The notes: generated from the sequence alone by a model not told the origin. DNA of 64,000 nt from Penelope pileata (GCA_013396635.1 WBMW01004022.1:1-64000); one strand, 5' to 3'; positions 1-10,190 are shown, counted from the stretch's first letter. Numbers and translations are program-made.

Positions 1-234
1 TGCTGTCCCTCCTGGGAAGCACCTGAGGTCTGCTCCAGTGGAGGTGCCCAGCTCCAGTTTTGGGCTTTTTTAATTTTGATTTCCCACCACAAAGGGAGTG
101 TCTGCTGCAAGGTGGTCCAGAAGTATCTGGTATCTGTTGGGGCATATGAGTGCTTTCTTCTGAGCACCAACACTCATGGAGGTGGCAGAAATCTGGATGC
201 AAGGGGATGGTGATCAAAGAGTGGCACAAGGTCT

Positions 235-500
235 GGCTGAAAGCAGCCACTGGTGGGGTCCCCAGGGGTCAATCCCAGCTCCAGTCCAATTTGACATTGA
301 GCTGCAGAACATCCTGAGGTGGAAGGGACCCGCCAAGATCATCACGTTCCACTCCTGGCTCCACACTGGGCAACAAAGAGTTAAGCCACGTACAAAAACA
401 TTATCTTCAGGTATTTCCTGAACTCTTCTGTGTGATGGTCTCAGCTAACACTGGGGAAGTTGAAGTCGCCCATAAGAACAAGGGAATCTCTAGATTATTA
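235..500. repeat. CR1 LINE fragments in opposite orientations
   Basis: Bases 240-300 resemble the end of the CR1 reverse-transcriptase region read on the plus strand (GGTCCCCAGGGGTCAATCCC type). Bases 306-385 resemble a CR1 3' end read on the minus strand (AAGGGACCCGCCAAGATCAT type). Bases 440-485 (GAAGTTGAAGTCGCCCATAA) are the reverse complement of the CR1 endonuclease motif encoding MGDFNF. The pieces are diverged and have different orientations, so this is at least two old, rearranged insertions. The call comes from memory of CR1 consensus sequences. Confidence 0.6.
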
Positions 501-964
501 TTTGCAATATTATTATTTATTTTCATTATTTGGTATATCATTACCTGGGATATTATGATTTGGATGTGGGATATTAGTAGTATCAGTAGTCACTGATAAG
601 TATTGTCATGCACAGACAAGCATTATTATTGGCAGGTAACCCTTACTTGCAGACAATTCAGAATATTGTAATTATTGGAAGATACCAAACAGAGAAAGGC
701 AGTGAAAACAGTCAGACTTCAGGTGGAAATAATGAAGCAGCTGATCAGTGTTTCTTCACCTGCACAGGAACCGCTGGAGGCCAACTGTGAAATGATCCAG
801 CCCCAAAAGGTGGAAAGGAACACCTACAAAAAGATCATCTTTTGCAGGAAACAGATGTGGAAAGAAAAAGCATGGAGGCAAAGTTCCTCTGGACGTGCTG
901 GGGAATGAGCCCCTGGGCACCACTTGCAGCATGTGGTTGCTCTCTGCCTGTGAAAATTTGGAGA

Positions 965-1100
965 TTGCACCCAAACCTTTTTGGTGAACCCAATCCTCCT
1001 TGGTGACCCCAACAAATCCTGAGGATCCAGTCCTCCTTGGGGAACTGAAACTTCTTGGGCACCCAGCCCTTTTTGGGGAACACAAACCTGGGGGAACACA
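965..1100. repeat. Minisatellite, about 25-33 bp unit (inverted copy)
   Basis: Units of the type CCCAATCCTCCTTGGTGACC recur four to five times with substitutions. The reverse complement (GGTCACCAAGGAGGATTGGG) is the same unit found in direct orientation at 1490-1800, so the two arrays form an inverted pair around the last two exons of the LRAT-like gene. Confidence 0.6.
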
Positions 1101-1132
1101 GCCTTACTGCCCAGGTCACATCACCACCTCCT

Positions 1133-1153
1133 TCATTGCAGTGCTGGGAACAT
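1133..1153 (-). CDS. LRAT-like gene, proposed last exon
   Basis: Acceptor TCTCTCCTAG precedes ATGTTCCCAGCACTGCAATGA. It adds six residues (MFPALQ) and a stop, in phase with the preceding exon. The exon is tiny, so it rests on the good acceptor and the phase only. Confidence 0.4.
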   Translation of the reverse strand: MFPALQ

Positions 1154-3147
1154 CTAGGAGAGAAGACAGCTCCAGTGACACTCAGTTGAGGTGGGTATTG
1201 TGGTCCCCCAGGCCTAAGAACGATGGCACCCACCATGTCCCCAGTGAGCTGGTCCAGCCCCAGCAGGGCGAGGGCAAAGTGGATGCAGTTGCAGGTGACA
1301 GCGTCATACTCCAGCTCCATGTCCATGGCTGCTCGGACCCGCCACTGCAGGGCAGCCGCATCCAGTCCCCTCTTCATCCGCAGCACCTTGGCGGGGCCCC
1401 GTGTCCTCAGAAGGTGGCTCTTACCGTGCTTGGCCACAACCCCTGTTGGGGATGCTCCTGAGGTGCCTGTGGGGTGGAGGAGATAGCCTTGGAGGAGAGT
1501 TGAAGGCCACCAAGAAGAGTTGGGTCCCCAGATAGGGTTGAGGTGCCTATTGATAGGTTTGAATTGTTCATGGAGGGTTGTGGTCATCAAGAAGGTTTGG
1601 GGCTAGCAGGAAGGTTGGGGTCACCGAGGTTTGTGGTGATGAAAGAGGGTTGGTCTCCCCAGAAGGGCTGTGTCCTCAAACAGGGTTGAGATCTCCAAGG
1701 AGGGTTGGAGTCATCAAGGAGGTTTGGGGAGACTTGAGGTGTTGGGTCCCCAGATAGGGTTGAGATGCCCAAGGAGGGTTGGGGTCCCCAGGAAGGGACT
1801 GCTCTGTCCCATGTCCCTTGTGTGGGGTTGTCCCCTTGCTACTTACCTTCCAGGTGGATGATCTCCTCGTCACCACAATAGACACCAGCATGGGCACCCC
1901 ACCAGCCAGGGCCTCCCGAGGCCAGCGGGAAGAGGAAGAGGTCCCCAGGCTGAGGCTTGGCCACCCCGTTGGGCACCACATCAAAGTGCCGGCCCAGCAG
2001 CCCCTCGCAGAGGAAGAATGCTGCCGTGCTTGCCACCCCTGCCACTGCCTGGGGACACGACCATGTGTCACTTCCAGCCAGGTGCTGCCCCACTGGCTTT
2101 TCCCCATCCCACAGTGGTTTGGGTCTCCATGGACCAAGAAGGGGGTCTGGGAGATCATCTCCAGTAAACTCAAGTGGTCCAGAGAAGCCATGGGTGCTGA
2201 ATAAAAGCCAGCTCTGCACTATATATGGTGGGATGGGTGGTGTGGGGTGCAGTGGTGGACACTGGCACTTACCTGCTTGGAGCTGCTCACCTGGAAGGAC
2301 AAATCCCTATGATCATGCCAGTGGCACTGGAATCAAACTCACCCCTGGCCCCAGCCACAGATAAATTTGGGGCAGCATCCATCACCAAGGCACGTCCCTT
2401 GGTGTCACCCACGCTGCCCGATCAGTGCCACTCGAACCTGCCACATTGAGGAGCACAGCCAGTGCCAGGGCTGGAGGAATGACGGGACCTTGTCCTGCAG
2501 GGCCTGCAGCAAGGAGCTCACCTAGGGGACAGTGAGACCAGAACCAGCCTGGTGGCACCCTGCTTTCACCACCCTCGTGACACCCAGCTTGCTGGCACCC
2601 ATCCCTAATGGTGGTGGCACTCCTTCTGCTGTCAACCTCCCTAGTGGCACTCATCCCTGCTGTCATCCTCCCTGGTGGCACCCCTCTCACCCCTAACACC
2701 CTCTCCATGTACCCATGTCCCCTTTCTCCCTCACTTAGCACTGGGTGCCAGGACCCCCGGGTGGGACAATATGGACAAGGAGTGTGGTAGCCTCCCTTGT
2801 GGCTCCCCAGCTACCTGCTCCAGGAGGTTCATCTGTAAGGAGAGACATGGGGGCCATGGTGCTGTGCCACTCTGGCTTGGAGACCTCGGTGTCCCCAAGT
2901 CCTTGGCAGTGCCACTTCACCAAACACCATGCAGTGGCCCCAGGTGCTGTGCCACACAGGGACATGGCTTTTCCTGTGCCCCCCTCATCACCCTCACCTT
3001 GGAGACGCCTCCGATATCCCCTTGTTCTGCTGCGGGCTGCAGGCTGGAGGACCCTGAGTCTCTGGCAGTGCCCGTGCCCAGGAATGTGCCCAGACTGTCC
3101 CGACCGGCCCCACCGCTGCCACTGAGCCCGCCCTGTCCCAGTGACAT
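1133..3147 (-). CDS. Candidate LRAT/PLAAT-type domain protein gene
   Basis: Not a gene I can name. Two solid exons (2048-1847 and 1457-1234) join in phase and encode an LRAT-type papain-like fold: KPQPGDLFLF strand, GAHAGVYCGDEEIIHLE with the catalytic-type His pair 12 residues apart (model residues 137 and 149), and TCNCIHFALALLG with the Asn-Cys-x-His-Phe nucleophile motif (Cys 209). This His/His/Cys set is the known catalytic set of PLAAT (HRASLS) phospholipase/acyltransferases; LRAT shares the fold. I extend the model with exons 3147-2998, 2832-2815, 2521-2438 and 1153-1133, all with AG/GT ends and matching phase, giving 232 residues. PLAAT proteins are usually near 160-170 residues with a C-terminal membrane helix; here I see no such helix, and the chain ends soon after the Cys motif. 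The first exon is low-complexity Gly/Ser and is the least certain. The gene points away from NR2E3. A reading frame open further upstream (to an ATG at 3258) leaves the start unsettled. Function is inferred from family only. Confidence 0.6.
1234..1457 (-). CDS. LRAT-like gene, exon with the Cys nucleophile motif
   Basis: Acceptor CACCTCAG, donor ATG|GTGGGT, 224 bases, entering at phase 1 and leaving at phase 0. It encodes a basic helix region (LRMKRGLDAAALQWRVRAAM) and then LEYDAVTCNCIHFALALLG, which aligns with the LYKLTSENCEHFVNELR-type block of PLAAT proteins. The Cys after Asn is the expected nucleophile and is intact. Confidence 0.75.
1490..1800. repeat. Minisatellite, GGTTGGGGTC-type units
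   Basis: About ten imperfect units of the type CCAAGGAGGGTTGGGGTC, 25-33 bp each, fill the intron between the two LRAT-domain exons. G-runs are frequent. The same unit occurs inverted at 965-1100. Confidence 0.7.
1847..2048 (-). CDS. LRAT-like gene, exon with the His pair
   Basis: Acceptor GTCCCCAG, donor GAAG|GTAAGT, 202 bases, entering at phase 0 and leaving at phase 1. It encodes GVAKPQPGDLFLFPL, then HAGVYCGDEEIIHL. The two His are 12 apart, as in the PLAAT catalytic site, and the PGDLF strand that precedes them is the usual start of the domain. The strong donor and the conserved block make this the best-supported exon of the gene. Confidence 0.78.
2438..2521 (-). CDS. LRAT-like gene, proposed helical exon
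   Basis: Acceptor TCCCCTAG, 84 bases, phase 0 at both ends. It encodes VSSLLQALQDKVPSFLQPWH and a Trp-rich end (WLCSSMWQ), plausible as an amphipathic helix ahead of the LRAT domain. The donor CAG|GTTCGA is weak, which lowers confidence. Confidence 0.42.
2815..2832 (-). CDS. LRAT-like gene, proposed micro-exon MNLLEQ
   Basis: Acceptor CTCTCCTTACAG directly precedes ATGAACCTCCTGGAGCAG and a GTAGCT donor. It is 18 bases and phase 0. It may be the true start if the upstream exon is 5' UTR. Confidence 0.38.
2998..3147 (-). CDS. LRAT-like gene, proposed first coding exon
   Basis: ATG at 3147, 50 codons, donor AAG|GTGAGG, phase 0. The product is low-complexity (Gly, Ser, Ala rich; begins MSLGQGGLSGSGGAGRDSLG). 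The frame stays open upstream to another ATG at 3258. Composition alone cannot show that it is coded. Confidence 0.3.
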
Positions 3148-3639
3148 GGGGCCCTCCCAGGGGGGACAGTCTCCACCTGATGGGACATTTCCTCCACAAA
3201 CCCCTTGGGTGACAGCAACATTGACACAAGATGCCCTCCACAATGGACCCGAGCCCATGACTACCAGGATGGTGCCACCTCCTCTGTCACAGGGCTCTGC
3301 CTATGGGATGGCCACCAGGAGGTGCTTGCCCTTGGGGCTGAGTTTCATGGCCAGGTCAGCCCCAGAGCCCCATTAAAGTTTCATGTGGGGTCAGCAAAGG
3401 CTTTGGTGGGGCTTGGCATGGGTGACCCGGGAGCTGTCACCACCTGCTGCCCGCAGCGACCTGGCGTCATTTGTCACAGCGGGTACACAAAGGGAAAAGG
3501 AGCCTCTGGTAAAGGAGAGCTGATGACGGGTGAAACCAGAGCCTGGCCTCAACATGGCTGGGTGCCAGTGTCCGTGTTAACCCATCACAGCCACCACCAG
3601 TGCCACTGGAGGCTAGCTGGAGTCCCACATTCCTCTTGT

Positions 3640-4320
3640 CCCCTTCTGGAGATTCGTATAGTCTGTTTGCTTTTGTCCCCTCCTGGTCCCTATTGCTGAC
3701 TCCTGATCCTCATCATCCCATCACGATCCCCACCATCCTCTTATCATCCCCACCAACCTCCATTGCACCTCACGGTCCCCTCCTGACCCTTGTCGCATCC
3801 TCCTTGTTCCCACTGTAACCTCCTAGTCCCTGCTGTCACCCCCTGATCCCCACCATTCTCTTATGGGCTCCATCATCATCTCCTGGTCACCACCAAATCC
3901 GCTCCCAACCCATAGTTCCTTCCCAGTTCCCACCATCCTCTTCTGGGCTCCATCATCATCTCCTGGTCAACCCCTCCCAACCCATGGTTCCTTCTCAGTC
4001 CCCATCAAGCCCATCTGGTCCCCTCCTGATCCTTGTTATCCCCCTTTGGGCTCCACCATCCCCTCCTGGTCTCCAGTGTCTCCTCCTGGTTCCATGGTAC
4101 CTTCCGTGTCCCCATCAAGCTCTCCTGGTCCCCAGTGTCCCCTCCTGGTGCTCCACCGCCTCCTTGTGGTCCCCATCACACCTTTCTGGTTCCCATCACA
4201 CCCTTCTGATCCTTATTGTCACCTCCTGGTCCCCACCACCAGTTCCCAGACCCCATCATCCCTCCTGGTCCCCTCCTGGCCCCTATCATCTCCTCTCTGC
4301 CCCCAGCCAAACTGTCCCCT
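3640..4320. repeat. CT-rich minisatellite / low-complexity tract
   Basis: Many imperfect units of the type CCTCCTGGTCCCCATCATCC, roughly 20-40 bp each, strongly pyrimidine-rich on the plus strand. Open frames through it are a result of composition, not coding. Confidence 0.75.
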
Positions 4321-4718
4321 GACTGCAGCACATCCACTTGCTCCCCATGGCTGGTGGGATTAGGGCAGCCAGAGCCCGGCCACAGGCTTCAAGACTGCCA
4401 GCAGCATCTTGGGGTAATTAGTAAATTAGTAATTACATGCTGGGGAGGAAGGATGGGGCCGATCCCAAGGTTTTAGGCTGGGTAATCCCAAGGCATCTGT
4501 CACAGAGCTGGGTCACGGGCTTTAATGTTTGCTCCTTCACATGGAGACCCCAGCACCGAGCCCCTCTGCAGTGGCATCGGGCACCATCCGGTCCCCAAAG
4601 TGCTTGGGTGTCCCTTTGGGGTGCTGACTGAGACACAGCTCCAGGGACACCTGGGGACGCACCAGTGGGGCTGCGCGGCTGGGTGCACCAGCACAACGAA
4701 GCGGGAACAATATTTCTG

Positions 4719-4869
4719 TAATTATTGGATTTCCTCAGTGTGATGATTATTGGCCAGCAGCAGATGGCTGCTGGGGCTAATCTCCCTCCCAGATCCCAGC
4801 TCCGGAGCTGGCTTTTTACCGGTGGTGCGGAGGGGAGCACGGCCAGGCGACAAATTAGCCGAGTCAGCA
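4719..4869. promoter_or_regulatory. Candidate photoreceptor enhancer upstream of NR2E3
   Basis: Within 150 bases lie TAATTAT (4719-4725), the E-box CAGATG (4761-4766), CTAATC, a CRX/OTX core (4777-4782), and GTCAGCA, a MAF/NRL half-site in reverse (4863-4869). CRX plus NRL/MAF plus a bHLH factor is the usual combination in rod enhancers. Birds lack NRL, and MAFA is reported in chicken rods, so a MAF site remains sensible. Each motif is short and could be chance; only the clustering is suggestive. Confidence 0.35.
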
Positions 4870-5084
4870 CTGATCACTGTCTCCAGGGACCGAAAGCCAT
4901 CATGTTCCGCTGCTGTGGGGTGCCCAGGGTCTGTCCCATGGGCAATGGCCAAGGAGCCCCATGGATGTGCAGGGTTCCCGCTGCATCAGCCCGGTGCCAT
5001 CATTGCTGGGTTGCAGATGGTCACTGGTAGAGATTTGGGTCATGATGGGGACAAGATGGGGTCGTGGTGCTGGGACGTGGGAAT

Positions 5085-5215
5085 GGGGTGTTGCTGGTGG
5101 AGGGATGGAGGATGCTGCTGATGGAATGGGATGTTGCTGCATGTAGGATGGAAGATGCTGCACTTGGAATGGGGCGATGCTGCACATAGAGGTGATGGAG
5201 AGACACTGCAGGTGG
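5085..5215. repeat. Short tandem repeat, GGATG/GATGCTGC type
   Basis: Imperfect units of about 22-27 bp around GATGCTGCA recur five times (for example GGATGGAGGATGCTGCTGAT). No gene signal. Confidence 0.55.
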
Positions 5216-5943
5216 AGATGGAGATGGATGGAGCCTTGTCCCCTATGTCCCCTTGTGCCACCACCACCGATCCCCATCAGGTCCCCAGTGACAGATCCAC
5301 CCCCACCTCAGCCTCAGGACCCCATCTCCATCCCCATTCCTCTCCCCCCCAGCCCCCCCAGCCTTCCCTGGCTGGCTGCGGGGGGGTTTAACACCTAAAG
5401 CCCTCAAATCCCAAATTGTGCTGCCCTGTCATGGCGAGGGTTTAGCCTTCGTTGCATAACCCCAGGGCCACCTGGCCCCATGCTGCTGTGTCAGCAGCCA
5501 TGGCCTAAAGCCTTGGGGGCCCCCGTGCCCCCCCAAAGGGACACCGAGGCTGCTGGCCTCAGGGGGGACACACATGATGCCCCCATTCTGGCACTAAGCT
5601 GCTTTGGGGGGCCCCCATCAATCATCCTCCTTGATCAGGGCTTGTAATTAATTGCTTGGGGACAGGGAAGGGGGGTGGCAAGTCATCCCCCACCCCATAA
5701 TTACCACTTTTCGTTATTCCTCTGTAAACTCCTTAATAAGGGGCTTATGCGCTTATGGGGCCCGGTGGGCACAGAACAGGAGGGACATGGGGGTCATGCC
5801 CTGCACCCCAATGTCCCCCTGCAATCTCAGCTTTCTACTTTCCAGGGCCGGCATCGCAGTGACCCCCATGTCCCCGCCACAAGTGGCTTTGGTGGCTTTG
5901 GTGTCGCGGGGTTTAGGGTTACAGGGAGGCAGCCATGCCGGGG

Positions 5944-6055
5944 CTCAGCACCTTTTTAATTCTTCATCGCGTGGCTGATTGATCCCCCCCGCGCAGACAC
6001 TAAAGATTAAGACGGTGACAAACAGGCGTCTGCTTACACAGCGTCCGCGCTAATC
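5944..6055 (+). promoter_or_regulatory. Candidate NR2E3 proximal promoter
   Basis: In the 175 bases before the NR2E3 ATG are CTCAGCA (5944-5950, a reverse MAF half-site TGCTGAG), an AT-rich TTTTTAAT that could act as a TATA-like element (about 5952-5960), GATTA (6005-6009, reverse TAATC) and CTAATC (6050-6055). CRX regulates NR2E3 in mammals. The transcription start is not visible from sequence, so the exact limits are a guess. Confidence 0.4.
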
Positions 6056-6116
6056 TGCCTTGAAGAGAGCACAGCCCCAACCCCAGCCCGCAGAGTGGGG
6101 ACGGGAAGAGCCTGGC

Positions 6117-6174
6117 ATGGCTGCATCGCCGGCGGGGTCGGTGGTGAGCGCTGGTCTGGAGGACAGCCCCTCGG
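6117..6174 (+). CDS. NR2E3: NR2E3 exon 1 (start)
   Basis: 58 coding bases, donor TCGG|GTAAGA. It encodes a short N-terminal A/B region ([19 protein letters not shown]), about half the mammalian length. Confidence 0.9.
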
Positions 6175-9100
6175 GTAAGAGCCAGGTCCTGCTGTGTGGG
6201 TCTGTCCCCAGCAGGGCCCTTCTGTGGGATGCTTGGGGACCCCACCCTTGTCCTTCTTCAGGATCCTTGGGGTCCAAACGTGGTCCTTCTTTGGGATGCT
6301 GTGGGTCTCCACTGTGATCCTTCTCCAGGATGCTTGGGGTCCTCCATTGTGGTCTTTCTCCGGAATGCTCAGGGTCTCCCATTGTGATCTCTCTCCAGGA
6401 TTTTTGGGTCCCTATCACAGTCCTTTCCTAGGATGTTCGGGGTCCCCCATCATGGTCCTTCTCTAGGATACTCGGGGTCCCTATTGTGGTACTTCTCCAG
6501 GATGTTTGGCTTCCCCATCCTGATCTTTTTCCAGAATATTTGGCATACTTCTCCAGGATATTTGGGGTCTCCATTGTAGGCCTTCTCCGGGATGCTTAGT
6601 GTCTGCCACCACGTTCCTTCTGCGGGATGCTCGAGGTCCCCCATGGTTGTCCTTCCCCAGGACAGATGGGGTCCCCGGCCATGACCCCTCTCCACAGTGC
6701 CCATAGTCCTCATTGTGGACCTTCTCCAAGATGCCTGGGGTCCCCCAATGGGCCCTTCTCCTGGCTTCTTGGGAGGCTGGCTTCCCCAGCTCTGTTCCTT
6801 CTCCACGATGCCTGCAGATCCTCTCCTGGCCACTGCTCCTTCTGCAGGGGTCCTGGGATCCCCTGCTGAGACTTTTGTTTGGGACACTCATGATCCCCAT
6901 CACAGTCCCTTGCTGGGATAATGTGTCCCTTCTGCAGGACAACTGTGGTCCCTGCTGGTGGCTTTTCGCCAGGATGCATGTGGTTGCCTCACTGCGACAC
7001 CATGTCCCCAGCCCTAGGGACACCGTTTCATCCCCTTTAAAAGCCCTACAAGAGTTCATCCCACGGTATCCCTGGGGCATGGGGTGATACTGAGCCCTGT
7101 GTGCATCTCCTGGACACCCCATCCATGTTCCCTGGGACATCTGAGATCCCCCAGGTTGGAGCCACAGAGGTGGCAGTGACCCATCACCTGGATGCTGGGG
7201 ACTGATGAAGGGGGATGCGGGACATAGAGTGTCCCCGGTCACCCCAAATGTGATGGCTCTGCTCCTGCAGGGCTGAGCCCGGCCCCCGGCAAGGCGCTGA
7301 GCCCCGTGCTGCTGTGCAAGGTGTGCGGGGACACCAGCAGCGGGAAGCACTACGGCATCTACGCCTGCAACGGCTGCAGCGGCTTCTTCAAGCGCAGCGT
7401 CCGCAGAAAGCTCATCTACAGGTGGGGACTGGGGGTGGGGGACAGCCAGCAGGCAGGGACCCAGGGGATGGACACCGCGTGGGGCAAAGGCAAAAAGTAC
7501 GGGGGGGACACAGCAGTCACTGGGGCAGGACACCCATCGAGGGAGGGTATTGACTGGGAGAGGGCACCTGTAGGGGACAGGGCACCTATAGGGGAAGGGC
7601 ATCTGCAGGGGACAGAACATCCTGGGAGTAAACAAGGCGTCTGTAGGAGCAAGGCACCCGTGGTTACAAGGGAGCCATGGGGACAGGACACCTGCTGGGG
7701 CAGAGCACCCACTGGGTGGAAGCCACCCACCAGGGGACAAGCCACCCAGCAGGCACAAAGTGTCCCCAGCACGGGGCATCCATGGGACACCCCTGGGGGA
7801 CAGGGCCACCCCCATGGGCACAGCTGGGTGCCACATCTCCTCACAGGTGCCAGGCAGGGACGGGGCTGTGCCCGGTGGACAAAGCACACCGCAATCAGTG
7901 CCAGGCCTGCCGGCTCAAGAAGTGCCTGCAAGCTGGCATGAACAAGGATGGTGAGCAAGGGGGACATGGCGAGGAGGGAGGTGACAATGTTTGGTGGCAG
8001 CTGTTGATGTCACCTTTTCCCTGCAGCTGTGCAGAATGAGCGCCAGCCCCGCAGCACAGCCCAGGTCCGGTTGGACAGCATCGAGCTGGATGCCGAGCTG
8101 CCCCCCGAGCACGTGGCTGCCATGCGTGATGTCCCCCCGGTCCCCTGCCCACCCCCCCGCGGCCCCGGGGCCACCGCTGCCACCACTGCCATCCCTCGCG
8201 CACCCACGCCGCCCACCAACCACCGCTTCATGGCCAGCCTGATGACGGCCGAGACCTGCGCCAAGCTGGAGCCTGAGGACGGTGGGTGGCCACTAGTGGT
8301 GGGGGGACATGTTCTAACAGTGGGGTGACGCCATGTCACCATCCCTGCAGCCGATGAGACAGTGGATGTGACGGGAGGCGAGCCTGAGCGGGCGGATGGG
8401 GAGTACCAGGTGGCTCCGTACCCAGCGGCTGGCCCTGAAAATGTCTACGAGACCTCAGCACGCCTCCTCTTCATGGCTGTCAAGTGGGCAAAGAACCTGC
8501 CCGTCTTCTCCAATCTGCCCTTCCGCGACCAGGTGGGGACCCCCACGGTTGTACATTGGGATGGGGACAGTTGGAGCCTCCCCATGGCCACGGGGCCTCC
8601 CCAAGGTGCCACTTTCTGGCCATGGGGTGGTGGCCCGTGGGAGATGTTCCCCTGCCCACCCAAGTGGGTTGATGGGGTTTTGGCTGCCCCAAGGTGATCC
8701 TGCTAGAGGAAGCGTGGAGTGAGCTGTTCCTGCTCTGCGCCATCCAGTGGTCCATGCCCCTGGAGAGCTGCCCACTGCTGGCCGTCCCCGAGCCGTCCCC
8801 CAGCAAACTGCTGCCGGCCACCGTGGACGTCCGGGCGCTGCAGGAGACCCTCGGGCGCTTCAAGGCACTGGCTGTCGACCCCACCGAGTTCGCCTGCATG
8901 AAGGCCGTAGTGCTCTTCAAGCCAGGTGAGGGGACACGCCCGGGTGCACTGTGGCCTCTCCCTTTGTCACCCCGACACCCGCTGTCCTCACAGAGACCCG
9001 CGGCCTGAAGGACCCCGAGCAGGTGGAGAACCTGCAGGACCAGTCGCAGGTGATGCTGGGCCAGCACAACCGCTCCCACTACCCCGGGCAGCCCGTCAGG

Positions 9101-9300
9101 TACAGCCAGCCCCGGCCCCAGCAGGTGCGGGTGACACGGGGTTGGTGACCCCCGCTCTGCCCCCCAGGTTCGGGAAGCTGCTGCTGCTCCTGCCCGCGCT
9201 GCGCTTCCTCTCCTCCGAGCGCGTCGAGCTGCTCTTCTTCCGCCGCACCATCGGCAACACCCCCATGGAGAAGCTGCTCTGCGACATGTTCAAGAACTGA
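6117..9300 (+). CDS. NR2E3: Photoreceptor-specific nuclear receptor (NR2E3, PNR)
   Basis: Ligand-type nuclear receptor acting in the nucleus. In vertebrate photoreceptors it represses cone genes and, with CRX and NRL/MAF factors, supports rod genes. Eight exons join in phase (6117-6174, 7271-7421, 7847-7950, 8027-8281, 8351-8532, 8694-8925, 8994-9099, 9168-9300) to 406 residues, close to human (410). Start: ATG at 6117 with a strong GGCATGG context; no in-frame ATG lies upstream. Finger 1 has Cys 35, 38, 52, 55 with P-box CNGCSG; finger 2 has Cys 71, 78, 88, 91 and the [10 protein letters not shown] extension. The hinge (about 100-185) is Pro/Ala rich and unlike the mammalian one. The ligand-binding domain runs from about 200 to the end with the signature [20 protein letters not shown] and C-terminal [15 protein letters not shown] (AF-2). 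Both fingers and the AF-2 end are intact, so a working gene is expected. A poly(A) signal follows at 9703. Confidence 0.97.
6200..6900. repeat. Minisatellite in NR2E3 intron 1
   Basis: About 18-20 imperfect units of roughly 36 bp around CTTCTCCAGGATGCTTGGGG run through the intron. Divergence between units is high. It creates a long open frame on the minus strand that is not a gene. Confidence 0.85.
7271..7421 (+). CDS. NR2E3: NR2E3 exon 2 (zinc finger 1)
   Basis: Acceptor CTCCTGCAG, donor CAG|GTGGGG, 151 bases. It encodes the first zinc finger with P-box CNGCSG and [13 protein letters not shown]. The donor is followed by G-runs (GTGGGGACTGGGGGTGGGGG). Confidence 0.96.
7480..7800. repeat. Minisatellite in NR2E3 intron 2
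   Basis: Imperfect units of about 20-25 bp of the type AGGGGACAGGGCACCTATAG repeat across the intron between the two zinc-finger exons. Confidence 0.7.
7847..7950 (+). CDS. NR2E3: NR2E3 exon 3 (zinc finger 2)
   Basis: Acceptor CTCACAG, donor GATG|GTGAGC, 104 bases. It encodes the second finger ([19 protein letters not shown]) and the start of the C-terminal extension. Confidence 0.96.
8027..8281 (+). CDS. NR2E3: NR2E3 exon 4 (hinge)
   Basis: Acceptor CCCTGCAG, donor ACG|GTGGGT, 255 bases. It begins with the conserved [13 protein letters not shown], passes through a Pro/Ala/Thr-rich hinge specific to this lineage, and ends in [18 protein letters not shown]. Confidence 0.95.
8351..8532 (+). 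CDS. NR2E3: NR2E3 exon 5 (start of ligand-binding domain)
   Basis: Acceptor CCCTGCAG, donor CAG|GTGGGG, 182 bases. It encodes an acidic linker, then [20 protein letters not shown] and LPFRDQ. Confidence 0.95.
8694..8925 (+). CDS. NR2E3: NR2E3 exon 6 (ligand-binding domain core)
   Basis: 232 bases, phase 0 to 1, donor CCAG|GTGAGG. It encodes [19 protein letters not shown] and [16 protein letters not shown]. The acceptor GCTGCCCCAAG has a short pyrimidine tract and an AAG end, weaker than its neighbours, but the protein match fixes it. Confidence 0.95.
8994..9099 (+). CDS. NR2E3: NR2E3 exon 7
   Basis: Acceptor CCTCACAG, donor CAG|GTACAG, 106 bases. It encodes [20 protein letters not shown] and the QPVR end of the ligand-binding domain middle. 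Confidence 0.95.
9168..9300 (+). CDS. NR2E3: NR2E3 exon 8 (end, AF-2)
   Basis: Acceptor CCCCCCAG, 133 bases including TGA. It encodes [20 protein letters not shown] and the AF-2 helix [11 protein letters not shown] at the extreme C-terminus, as in other vertebrates. Confidence 0.96.
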
Positions 9301-9725
9301 CCCCCACCATCACCCGGCCACCACTCAGTGGCTTTCCGGACCCCCCAGGCTGTTTGTCCCCCTGGGCTGGCACACCATCACCCCCCTCGCATCTCCTCGG
9401 GGTGCAGATGTCCCCAGGGCAGTGGCTGAGTCCTTGAGACGCTCCCAAGTGGCCGGGGATGGTGGGTAGCAGGGGGACGTTCCTCGGGAGCATCTCATGG
9501 GGTCGATGCCTCCATGGGTGCCACTGTCCCCAACCCAGCCTTGAGCAACCCCTGGACATGGGCACGGTGTCACCAGAGCCCTGACCCAGGGACACAGAGG
9601 TGACGCCAGCCTGGGGGTGACACTGGTGGGGGACACGTGGGGACAGAGCCTTGTCATCCCATCCCAGGGGGCTTGCAGCCTGCCCCCCCCTTCTGCACTC
9701 AGAATAAAGAGGACTTTTGCAGACA
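9301..9725 (+). other. NR2E3: NR2E3 3' untranslated region
   Basis: Non-coding plus-strand sequence between the stop and the first AATAAA. The end near 9725 is assumed from the usual 10-25 base spacing after the signal. Confidence 0.75.
9703..9708 (+). terminator. NR2E3: NR2E3 poly(A) signal AATAAA
   Basis: Canonical AATAAA 400 bases after the stop, followed by a G/T-containing region. It is the only canonical copy soon after the gene. Confidence 0.8.
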
Positions 9726-10190
9726 GCCTCCTCCTGCCCTTCCTTTGGGGTCTGGTACTGGGGACACAGGGACACGGGGACACGGGGACACGGGGGACGT
9801 AGGGCCAGGGCAGCCAGATGAGAACCTGCTTCCCAGCATGTGCAGCTCTGAAAAGAAAGCCAAGAAGAAAAACCCACCCAAGGACCCGACACCCAGAGGG
9901 ATGTCACCCTTGGTGGCAGGTCCCCTCGGCGGCCGCCCCCAAGCATCCCCAAAGACAGCAGCCAGCGCTCCTCGTTACAGCTCTTTAATAAGCGAGGGCT
10001 TCACTCGGCCGCGTCATACAGCCACACGGAACACGCCGGAGAGATATCACACAGAATTGCACTTTATACAGAACGACGGCCTCGTTGCAGGAGGGAAGGG
10101 AACAACATTAATTAAGAAATTAAGAGGAGGCGCGGACACGATGCGACAGCTTGCCGGCTGCCCCCCGGCACTGGGGCAGAGATAAATCAT
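9726..10190. other. Tail-to-tail spacer between NR2E3 and MYO9A
   Basis: No gene. A short GGGACAC(G) tandem lies at 9764-9795. The AT-rich tract that starts near 10100 probably marks the 3' end of MYO9A. A minus-strand ATTAAA at 9987-9982 could extend the MYO9A transcript through most of this spacer. Confidence 0.5.

Larger units (their letters stand above)
1..1132. other. 3' flank of the LRAT-like gene, no gene recognised
   Basis: I see no convincing exon here on either strand. The stretch holds a patchwork of CR1 fragments (about 235-500), an AT-rich tract (about 480-680) and a G/C-skewed minisatellite (965-1100). A minus-strand AATAAA lies at 521-516, about 610 bases past the proposed stop of the LRAT-like gene; it falls in the AT-rich tract and may be chance. 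Confidence 0.5.
3148..6116. other. Divergent intergenic region between the LRAT-like gene and NR2E3
   Basis: No exon recognised. It contains a minisatellite (3640-4320), a short tandem repeat (5085-5215), homeodomain-type AT cores (TAATTA around 5648 and 5698), a TAATCC core at 4483-4488 and the two site clusters listed separately. Bases 3148-3640 show nothing I can name. Confidence 0.5.
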